DNA from: Serripes groenlandicus
Taxonomy: Eukaryota > Mollusca > Bivalvia > Cardiida > Cardiidae
Direction of reading: 5' to 3'
DNA length: 64,000 nt
NCBI GenBank assembly: GCA_031761405.1
Contig: JASEVX010000003.1
Location: forward strand, 61,996,717 to 62,060,716
The notes under the pieces were generated by a model. It saw only the letters and a list, made by a program, of their open reading frames with translations, had not been told where the DNA came from and searched no databases. Every line of letters begins with the position of its first letter. Positions within the stretch are counted from its first letter, which is position 1. This document shows positions 59,601 to 64,000 of the stretch, piece by piece. Made by a program: the position numbers and the translations under genes.

Positions 59601-60876
59601 TAAAATTTACACAGTTTGAGACCACCTTGCCGGCTTGGAGAGCTAACATGAACAACGAGCTATTATGAACGTTTTATAATACTTTCCCTTGCCTTTCGGT
59701 TTAGCCCTTTCCATCATACAACAAATCTGCAGCAGACGACTTTGAACATATTTTGTCAAAAAATAGAAAATCGCTATAATTGAATGGATAACCTATGACT
59801 CAAAGTGGAAAACATTGTGGCAAAAGGAGAAATTGCTCATTTTGAGCAATTTCTTCTTTTGTCACTATGTTTTCAGAAAGCCGTCTGCTGCAGAGGCGTC
59901 AGAAAGCGTCTATATGAGGGAAAGGGTTAATTTTGGTAGATATTTTCATCGGAGGAGGCTAAAATGCACATCATTTCACCCTTTCCCACTTAAAAGTCAG
60001 CAGCAGACAACTTTGGAAACATTTTGTCAATTTTTTTGGAAAATATTAATGAATGAAAGGACAATTATTGAATAAAGTTGAAAACTTTCTGGCAAAAGTA
60101 GAAATTGCTCATCATTTGAAATTTCTCCATTTGCCACAATGTTTTCAAAAGTAGTCTGCTGCAGAAGCACAGAAAGCATCTGTATGTGGGAAAGCTCAAA
60201 GGAAATCTTTACGTATATACACACACACAGTCCAACCTTTGTTTAAAGACCACCCATGGGAAGAGAATTATATGGTCTTTGTTCACAGGTGGTCTTTAAT
60301 TACAGGGTAATTTATGCAGAAAATGAGTAATTCTGAAATTAAAAGTGTGGTTGCTGTAGACAGGGAATTGCTTAACAAAGGTGGTCTTTAGCAAAGGTTG
60401 GATATTATTAATATTAATATTAATTAGCTATTCTTGTTCCTATTGTTGAATTAACCCTTTCCCACATACAACAAATCATCAGCAGACGACTTTGAAAGAA
60501 TTGGAAACTCCATTTAAATGAAAGCACAATAATTGAATCGAGTTGAAAACATGGTGACAAACGCAGAAATTGCTTGTTTTTCTTCTTTTGTTGTCATGTT
60601 TTCAAAAAGCCGTTTGCTGCAGAGGCGTCAGAAAGCGTCTATATGAGGGAAAGGGTTTTAATGAAATGTTTTGTCTTCCATTTCAGATAATTCAATATAA
60701 TTTAATTCAACAAGGTGCCGATAGTAGCCAGTTTTCAATCAATAATGTGACTGGAGAGTTATTTACCACAGGGATTTTTGACAGGGAGGACCCCAATGGG
60801 TTTATAAAGACTTTGTTTGTGGAAGCAGTCGACGGCGCAGTTTCCTCTTTGACAAACAATGGACAACCTAACACAG
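35447..60876 (+). CDS. Cadherin-repeat cell-surface protein, 11 internal exons, partial at both ends
   Basis: Exons: 35447-35620, 36387-36657, 38254-38494, 39734-39845, 41705-41831, 42455-42717, 46759-47036, 50230-50685, 57849-58208, 59195-59404, 60687-60876. Total 2,682 nt, about 894 residues. Every junction keeps frame, which strongly supports the model. Repeat boundaries are marked by DVNDEMPKF, TRSPQF, DQNEYPPQF, ENLNDEDPEF, DNLNRPIF, DINDNPPVF, DQNELPPKF and DTNDKVPEF, giving about seven whole EC repeats and two partial ones. Such repeats bind calcium between domains and mediate adhesion or signalling. Several linkers lack the full DxNDNxP motif. The transmembrane and cytoplasmic parts lie beyond 64000. 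It resembles large intron-split cadherins rather than single-exon protocadherins; a closer family name is not justified. Confidence 0.93.
35973..36218. mobile_element. 246-bp TIR element, copy 1, nested in a MITE
   Basis: Ends ATATCGAGGGCTT and AAGCCCTCGATAT, with the inverted repeat continuing through GTGAAAC and GTAACTAAAA. Inside is a hairpin around ATTTAGGTGCCATTGCT/AGCAATAGCACCTAAAT. The flanks are a MITE right end cut at GATTGGTTGT and resumed at GGAATGGGTAAAAG. A second copy lies at 58895-59137. Confidence 0.75.
36387..36657 (+). CDS. Cadherin exon B
   Basis: Acceptor CTTTCTTTCAG, donor CAAGC|GTAAGG. Contains LRVVVTATDNAAPS and a degenerate linker, IRAGTRSPQF, in place of DxNDxxP. Confidence 0.9.
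36782..36995 (+). mobile_element. tRNA-derived SINE, copy 1, inside a MITE
   Basis: Box A-like CTCGGTAGTGTAGTGTCC and box B-like GGTACGATCCCC about 40 bases on. A body with GGCTGGTGTCAGGATAAATAGACC and an end TTGAAAGCGGC follow. The sequences before 36782 and after about 36995 are the two parts of one MITE (36741-37170). Confidence 0.7.
37177..37400. mobile_element. MITE (TTAA family), CCCTCAT subfamily
   Basis: Near-complete, with AAATTGCTCAAAACGAGCAATTTC as a central hairpin (two overlapping words) and ACGAGGGAAAGGGTTAA at the right. Confidence 0.85.
37767..37994. mobile_element. MITE (TTAA family), CCCACATAC subfamily
   Basis: 228 bp from TTAACCCTTTCCCACATAC to TGTGGGAAAGGGTTAA, with intact ends and TTAA at both sides. 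Confidence 0.88.
38254..38494 (+). CDS. Cadherin exon C
   Basis: Acceptor TTTTCTACAG, donor TACAG|GTAAGG. Contains VLDYEVDTKQYNVTVMATEE and two Cys (VACAVY, LHRCSIE) that may form a disulfide within the repeat. Confidence 0.9.
38868..39062 (+). mobile_element. tRNA-derived SINE, copy 2
   Basis: Box A-like AGTGGTGTAGCGTCTGCC and box B-like GGGTTCAATCCC, followed by GGTCATACCAAAGACTTAA. It is followed directly by a MITE right end (GCGTCTGCAAGTGGGAAAAGG). Confidence 0.75.
39173..39404. mobile_element. MITE (TTAA family)
   Basis: 232 bp, TTAACCCTTTCCCTCAAATAG to TGTGGGAAAGGGTTAA. Confidence 0.88.
39447..39675. mobile_element. MITE (TTAA family), immediately upstream of cadherin exon D
   Basis: 229 bp, TTAACCCTGTCCCTCATATAG to GAGAGAAAGGGTTAA. 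It ends about 58 bases before the exon D acceptor. Confidence 0.88.
39734..39845 (+). CDS. Cadherin exon D
   Basis: Acceptor TTTTGATGCAG, donor CACAG|GTAAGA. Contains LRVTDQNEYPPQF, an EC boundary with Asp-Gln-Asn-Glu in place of Asp-x-Asn-Asp. A MITE starts about 10 bases into the following intron. Confidence 0.9.
40539..40756. mobile_element. MITE (TTAA family), sharing its right TTAA with the next copy
   Basis: TTAATCCTTTCCCACATAC to GTGGAAAAGGGTTAA. The same TTAA at 40753-40756 begins a truncated copy (40753 to about 40862). Confidence 0.82.
40899..41106. mobile_element. MITE (TTAA family), CCCTCAT subfamily, reversed
   Basis: TTAACCCTTACCCTCATACG to AAGGGAAAGGGTTAA. A more decayed copy follows at 41107-41280. 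Confidence 0.85.
41705..41831 (+). CDS. Cadherin exon E
   Basis: Acceptor CTCATTTCAG, donor AAAGA|GTAAGT. Contains VTAADNDANTKLSFSV, the usual A/D-N-D calcium site at the start of a repeat. Confidence 0.9.
42455..42717 (+). CDS. Cadherin exon F
   Basis: Acceptor CTTTTCACAG, donor TGGAG|GTAATT. Contains LDYDSIP, DFKVFATDHD, the linker ENLNDEDPEF and MQATDRDEGDTVTYYL. Confidence 0.9.
42795..43030 (-). mobile_element. tRNA-derived SINE, copy 3, reversed
   Basis: On -, a box B-like GGGTTCGATCCC is followed by GATCATACCAAAGACTTAA and ends TTGAAAGCGGCGTAAAACAC, the same body and tail as copies 1 and 2. Confidence 0.75.
43555..44100 (+). repeat. Three tandem units of about 155-160 bp
   Basis: TCTCAGCAACCCC at 43630, 43784 and 43943, with GAAACTTTGTCAGATGTATTG, CATGGGACATCATTCA and AAGGTCAATGTCAT in each unit. 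Decayed related sequence continues to about 44330. Confidence 0.8.
44687..45045 (+). repeat. Long direct repeat, copy 1
   Basis: About 350 bp sharing with 45262-45609 the words ATATCATTGAAAAGAGTTACCT, CCAGTGCATCCTATACACAT and CACTCATTTCTAC. No coding frame is convincing. Confidence 0.75.
45191..45223. other. Stem-loop between the two long direct repeats
   Basis: AGAGACCCTAAAATAA pairs with TTATTTTAGGTCTCT with one unpaired base around a short loop. Confidence 0.5.
45262..45609 (+). repeat. Long direct repeat, copy 2
   Basis: Second copy of the repeat at 44687, offset about 575 bases, diverged and with small gaps. Confidence 0.75.
45785..46014. mobile_element. MITE (TTAA family)
   Basis: 230 bp, TTAACCCTTTTCCACATACAG to ATGTGGTAAAGGGTTAA. 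Confidence 0.88.
46440..46738 (+). mobile_element. tRNA-derived SINE, different family, next to cadherin exon G
   Basis: tRNA-like head with CCCCGTAGCTCAGTCGGTAG (box A region) and GAGTTTGAACCCC (box B). A longer body ends AACGGCGTTAAACTCCCAAC and (AATC)n, ending about 20 bases before the exon G acceptor. Confidence 0.8.
46759..47036 (+). CDS. Cadherin exon G
   Basis: Acceptor TGTCTTTCAG, donor ATTCAA|GTAAGA. Contains VDFEYNLIVVATDDGGCC, an unusual vicinal Cys pair, and the atypical linker ILTDNLNRPIFPSC. Confidence 0.9.
47184..47376. mobile_element. MITE (TTAA family)
   Basis: TTAACTCTTTCCCACATAC to GTGGGAAAGGGTTAA. Confidence 0.82.
47693..49857. mobile_element. 2.2-kb non-autonomous TIR element with CG-rich subterminal repeats
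   Basis: Ends TTAAAGGCATACTAGCG and CGCTAGTATGCCTTTAA, with the inverted repeat continuing for about 65 bp (CCAATACATCA, CGGAGGTTCTATATA). Inside this are inverted GCTCACGCGGAAAACGC words and many copies of TTGCGGTGAT/ATCACCGC near the right end and CGCGGACAAAT near the left. The centre is AT-rich with no convincing gene. TTAA at both ends could be the target duplication. The left TIR is split by the 233-bp element below. Confidence 0.75.
47761..47993. mobile_element. 233-bp TIR element nested in the 2.2-kb element
   Basis: Perfect 16-bp inverted ends TATACATGGCAATTAA/TTAATTGCCATGTATA. The unbroken sequence in the other TIR of the host element reads straight across this point at a TA, so this is a later TA-targeted insertion. 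Confidence 0.78.
50230..50685 (+). CDS. Cadherin exon H
   Basis: 152 codons, phase 0 on both sides. Holds the most canonical repeat boundary, EIKDINDNPPVF, preceded by VNVIATDGG and followed by LEATDADIGVNADVKYF. A MITE starts about 27 bases after the donor. Confidence 0.93.
50711..50942. mobile_element. MITE (TTAA family), 26 bases past the exon H donor
   Basis: TTTACCCCTTTCCCTCATACG to ATGAGGGAAAGTGTTAC. Another copy abuts it (50943-51163). Confidence 0.82.
51925..52140. mobile_element. MITE (TTAA family)
   Basis: 216 bp, TTAACCCTTTCCCTCATATAA to ATGAGGGTAAGGGTTAA. Partial copies are also present at 51365-51610 and 51655-51780. Confidence 0.85.
52141..54372. other. Long AT-rich intron stretch without genes
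   Basis: Fragments of the MITE at 52630-52900 and 53030-53180. Otherwise low-complexity AT-rich DNA; a cluster of TTTAGATTTAGTC-like words near 53920-53960. No exon is recognised. Confidence 0.5.
54373..54598. mobile_element. MITE (TTAA family)
   Basis: TAACCCTTTCCCTCATTCAAC to GGTAGGAAAGGGATAA. A shorter relative lies at about 54645-54830. Confidence 0.82.
55440..55570 (+). repeat. Short CG-containing tandem repeats
   Basis: TGCGGACAAAT and TATAGAGGGAAAATGCGGAC recur three to four times at roughly 28-30 base spacing. The word CGGACAAAT is shared with the 2.2-kb TIR element at 47693-49857. Confidence 0.6.
56925..57500 (+). mobile_element. Tandem-repeat element, relative of 20952-22062
   Basis: Left arm AAGCTCACCTGAGCACGAAG, then CTGTCGTCCGTCAACA and GAAACTTCACAGAAAGCATCCTC. 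Partial units with ATTTTCAAATAATTTTGTAG, AACATGGCCGCCAGG and GGGGCTTTTTTGCC follow. Units are shorter and more decayed than in the other copy. Confidence 0.7.
57849..58208 (+). CDS. Cadherin exon I
   Basis: 120 codons, phase 0. Contains FNLIVRAEDSGTTPL, VVADQNELPPKF and LDYETTTTYTVIVRA. The preceding intron is the longest (7.1 kb). A MITE-family sequence starts about 10 bases after the donor. Confidence 0.92.
58895..59137. mobile_element. 246-bp TIR element family, copy 2
   Basis: Shares GACTTTATGGCGAGGTGATTA, CCAATTTTAGTTACAACCG and TTTCACGCCAAGCCCTC with copy 1; the left end is diverged or lost. Lies about 60 bases before the exon J acceptor. Confidence 0.7.
59195..59404 (+). CDS. Cadherin exon J
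   Basis: 70 codons, phase 0, acceptor TATTTCTTCAG. Contains VIDTNDKVPEF and IIASDADGTSPNNK. Confidence 0.92.
59700..59930. mobile_element. MITE (TTAA family)
   Basis: Ends TAGCCCTTTCCATCATACAAC and TATGAGGGAAAGGGTTAA, with the central hairpin AATTGCTCATTTTGAGCAATT (two words). Confidence 0.85.
60231..60402. mobile_element. 172-bp mariner-like MITE
   Basis: Inverted ends TCCAACCTTTGTTTAAAGACC and GGTCTTTAGCAAAGGTTGGA beside CAG/TA, as in Tc1/mariner-derived MITEs. Confidence 0.7.
60451..60660. mobile_element. MITE (TTAA family), 26 bases before the exon K acceptor
   Basis: TTAACCCTTTCCCACATAC to ATGAGGGAAAGGGTTTTAA. Its right end lies within the branch-point region of exon K. Confidence 0.82.
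60687..60876 (+). CDS. Cadherin exon K (last in window)
   Basis: Acceptor TTCCATTTCAG, donor AACACAG|GTAAGT, ends in phase 1. Contains FSINNVTGELFTTGIFDRED and LFVEAVDGAVSS. No further cadherin exon is seen before 64000. Confidence 0.9.
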
Positions 60877-60886
60877 GTAAGTGCCA

Positions 60887-61113
60887 TTAACCCTTTCCTA
60901 CATTCAACAATTCTGCAGCAGACGACTTTGAACATATTTTGTCAAAAAATAGAAAATCTGTATAATTGAATGGATAACCTATGAAAAAGTGGAAAACATT
61001 GTGGCAAAAGAAAAAATTGCTCGTTTTGAGCAATTTCTTCTTTTGTCGCTTATGTTTTCAAAAAGCCGTCTGCTGCAGAGGCGTCAAAAAGCGTCTTCAT
61101 GAGGAAAAGGGTT
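60887..61113. mobile_element. MITE (TTAA family), 10 bases past the exon K donor
   Basis: TTAACCCTTTCCTACATTC to GAGGAAAAGGGTTTA. Two further copies follow head-to-tail at 61112-61324 and 61329-61520. Confidence 0.85.
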
Positions 61114-61776
61114 TACCCTTTCCCACATTCAACAATTCTGCAGCAGACATCTTTGAACACGTTCATTCAAGAATATGGAAACTCTCTATAAATGAAAGAA
61201 CAATTATTGTATGAAGTTGAAAACATTGTGACAATTTAAAGGCAGAAATCGCTCATTATGAAAGCTTTCGAAAGTTATCTGCTGTAGATAAGTCAGTAAG
61301 CGTCTACATGTGAGAAAGTGTTAAAGGGTTAAACTCTTCCAACCTGCAGACACCTTCTGAGGCATCTGCAGCAGATTCCTTTTGGGTTTTTTTACTTTCA
61401 GTTGTAGAGCTGTTGCATATGTTTGTGTAGATGTTTTTCAAAATTCTCTCTTGCATATGTTTGTGTAGATGTTTTTCAAATTTCTCTGCTGCATCTTTGT
61501 TGTAAGTGGGAAAGGGTTAAGCAAAACTGGCATTAATGAAACAAGTTTTTTTAGTTTTTTATAGAAATAGTTCATTCAATTTTAGTTTCATTTTGATTGT
61601 CATTGTAATAACAGTTGCCAGTCTTGTATAAAATCTAAAAATAGCATTTGACTATAAATGCTATTCTTAGATTTTAAACGCGACTGGCACTTTGATTTTA
61701 ATGTTTATTGTAAATCTGGCAACCTAGTATGGTTAACAGTACTTTTAAGCACTAAGTATCATTTTGATTTATTTAT

Positions 61777-62735
61777 TTAACCATTTCCCTCATATGACAA
61801 TTCTGCAGCAGACAAGTTTGAACATATTTTGTCAAGAAATAGAAAAAAAATCTATAATTGAATGGATAACCTATGACCAAAGGTGGTAAACATTGGGCAT
61901 ATCCTATTTAGTAGAGTGGAGTCATGGGCTGGAGTCACAGTGGAGTGGAGTGGAGTCATGGAGTCACATTTTTTCTTCTTTTTATTTTATTTATTTTAAT
62001 AATTTTCTCCACTTATATAATATAACAGTCATAGTACTGCCATTGTAGGCCTAGTTAAAAAAATAATTGAAAATTTTACCATGGATATTTTTGCTAGCGA
62101 ACATTACTTTACAGAATAAACAATATATACAAGTACTTATGTTGGTGCAATAAAGCAATATTGTAATAAAAGGTCTGACTACCTTATATTTTGTTTGTAA
62201 TTAAAAGTTCAAAAAGGTAAACCAAAGAGATATAACATGTTAAAACTCACTGTGCCCGTTGAAATAACTGTTCTAATTTAACCCTCCAAGAGAGTATTTA
62301 ATGTCCTAAGATAATGAGGCATTGATGACATGTTAGATCTGCCATCCAGTTTAACTCCCAATGGGATTCATTATCTCCCATAAAGTAACATAAAGATGAC
62401 TAGGCTTCAGCCAACAGGTACAAGTAAATGTAAAATGTATGAAACTTAAAGTAAGTGGTATCTACTCCTCATTTATACTTCCAGTTTGCAAAAGTAAGTA
62501 TCAAATAATAAATTTGATTTCCACTCCAAAACTCCAATCCACGATTCCACTCCAAAACTAGACTCCATGACTCCACTCCAAGACTCCACTCCACTCCACA
62601 ACTCCACTCTACTAAAAAGGATATGCCTAAACATTGTGGCAAAACGAAAAAAGGCTCGTTTGAGGAATTTCCTCTTTTGTCACTATGTTTTCAACATGCC
62701 GTCTGCTGCAGATGTATCAAAAAGGAAAGGGTTAA
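61777..62735. mobile_element. MITE (TTAA family) interrupted by a hAT-like element
   Basis: Left part from TTAACCATTTCCCTCATATG to AACATT at 61894. Right part from ACATTGTGGC at about 62631 to GGAAAGGGTTAA at 62735. Confidence 0.85.
61895..62627. mobile_element. hAT-like non-autonomous element, 733 bp
   Basis: Terminal inverted repeats GGCATATCCTATTTAGTAGA and TCTACTAAAAAGGATATGCC, flanked by a perfect 8-bp duplication TAAACATT (61887-61894 and 62628-62635), the length used by hAT transposases. Subterminal regions are made of TGGAGT/ACTCCA simple repeats in inverted orientation. No transposase is present. The superfamily call rests on duplication length only. Confidence 0.82.
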
Positions 62736-63253
62736 ATTCTATGTGGGAAGGTCACTAGTATGTTTCATGGCCCAACCGTTTGTGGAGGGTGTTTACCCTT
62801 TCCAAAATACAACAAACTGCAGAAACATCTAGGCAAAATAAATGGAAAATCTCTATACATGAAAGAATAATTATTGAATAGAGTTGAAAACATTGTGACA
62901 GATGGAAAAATTGAACATTATGTGCAATTTCTTCTTTTGCAATTTTTTTTATCTAAAGTCGTCTACTGCAGAGGCATCAGAAAGTTTCTGTTTATGTCCC
63001 CACCTTTTGTGGAGTTTTTTTTTTAAACCCTTTCCTATGCATTTTGACACTTCTGCAGCAGATTACTTTTGAAAACATTGTGACAAGAGGAATACTTTTG
63101 CCTGCAGATTTCCTGTATGTTGGAAAGGGTTAAGTCTGTGTGGGAAGACCAATAGTTTCCTGTGGCATACTGTTAAATCAAGGCACAACATGTAATAGAA
63201 ATTATGGCCTTGATATAATATATACAAATTGTACTGTTGAAAAACGCCATTAA

Positions 63254-63486
63254 TTAACCCTTTCCCTCATATAGACGCTTTCTGACGCCTCTGCAGCAGA
63301 CGGCTTTTTGAAAACATAGTGACAGAAGAAGAAATTGCTCAAAACGAGCAATTTCTCCTTTTGTCACAATGTTTTCCACTTTTAGTCATAGGTTATCCAT
63401 TTAATTATAGAGATTTTCGATGATTTTCTGACAAAATATGTTCAAAGTCGTCTGCTGCCGAATTGTCATATGAGGGAAAGGGTTAA
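63254..63486. mobile_element. MITE (TTAA family), well-preserved copy
   Basis: 233 bp, TTAACCCTTTCCCTCATATAG to TATGAGGGAAAGGGTTAA. Subterminal CTGCAGCAGACGGC and GTCGTCTGCTG are paired, and the central hairpin is AAATTGCTC-AAAAC-GAGCAATTT. A good reference sequence for the family. Confidence 0.9.
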
Positions 63487-63515
63487 AGCCAAATCAATTG
63501 ATCCGAAAGTATATG

Positions 63516-64000
63516 TTAAACCTTTCCCACATTCAATAAATTTGCAGCAGACGACTTTGAAAACATATAGACAAATACTTGGAAAAGCTCTATAAATGTT
63601 GGTATAATTACTGAAAAGAGTTAAAAACATTGTGACAAAAGAAGAAATTGCTCGTGCAGAGGCACCATATAGCATCTGTATGTGGGAAAGGGTAAATCAA
63701 AAATATAAAGAATATATGAGCCATTGCATGAGAAAAAGTGCAAGTTGGACTTTCTAAACAGTGAAGGTCATGATCTTCTTGACCACCTGCTCTGTCTTAT
63801 CAGAATCTACACAAGTTGGCTGAATCTTCTAACAACCTTGTGTAAGTAATCAGTGAACAGTGTAGATCTAGATCTGTAATGTTCACACAAACCAGCTTCT
63901 ACCCTTTCTCATGCACTGACTCGTATACAAAATATTGTGAAAAACTATTAAAGATTGCTCATCTTGATAATTTCTCCTTTTACCACAATGTTTTAAAAAA
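63516..64000. other. End of window: further MITE copies, no exon
   Basis: A MITE at 63516-63694 and the start of another at about 63900 (running past the window edge). Between them, 63700-63890 shows no gene. Confidence 0.6.

Noticed and set aside
59815..61214. Recurring short peptides such as FFFCHYVF and SAAEASESVY in many frames
   Set aside because: They are translations of the TTAA-family MITE in different copies, not a gene family; they would mislead automatic annotation.

Overview
The window is animal (metazoan) DNA, AT-rich, with one intron-rich cadherin gene buried in transposable elements. The Polinton, the BEL/Pao retrotransposon, tRNA-derived SINEs and tandem-repeat elements with 155-177 bp units fit a lophotrochozoan, most likely a bivalve mollusc. 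That placement is inference: no marker gene in the window names the species.

Layout. (1) 659-15987: a complete Polinton (Maverick) with 283-bp terminal inverted repeats and a perfect 6-bp target duplication. It is inserted in a copy of a short TTAA-ended MITE. On + it carries, in order, a zinc-finger protein-primed family B DNA polymerase, packaging ATPase, a conserved small protein, chromodomain integrase, a second small protein, minor capsid, a basic protein, double jelly-roll major capsid and an adenain-like protease. On - at the right end sit a BIR-domain (IAP-like) gene and two small accessory genes. Several genes are broken by stops or frameshifts although the TIRs differ at only two positions. 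(2) 17285-18935: a 109-bp satellite of about 15 units. (3) 18936-25258: MITEs, a 166-bp tandem-repeat element, a possible signal-peptide exon at 24602-24671 and a 268-bp tandem duplication. (4) 25259-34549: a BEL/Pao retrotransposon on - with apparently identical 815-bp LTRs and a 5-bp target duplication. Its pol is split near the end by a 1.7-kb tandem-repeat element. (5) 35447-60876: eleven + strand cadherin exons whose phases join into one continuous frame of about 894 residues. The gene runs past the right edge of the window. The introns are packed with the same MITE, four SINEs, a 2.2-kb TIR element, a hAT-like element and several tandem repeats.

The most striking themes are the anti-apoptotic-type BIR gene on a virus-like transposon; young-looking element ends around decayed genes; MITEs lying a few bases downstream of cadherin splice donors; and repeated use of MITE copies as landing sites for other elements.
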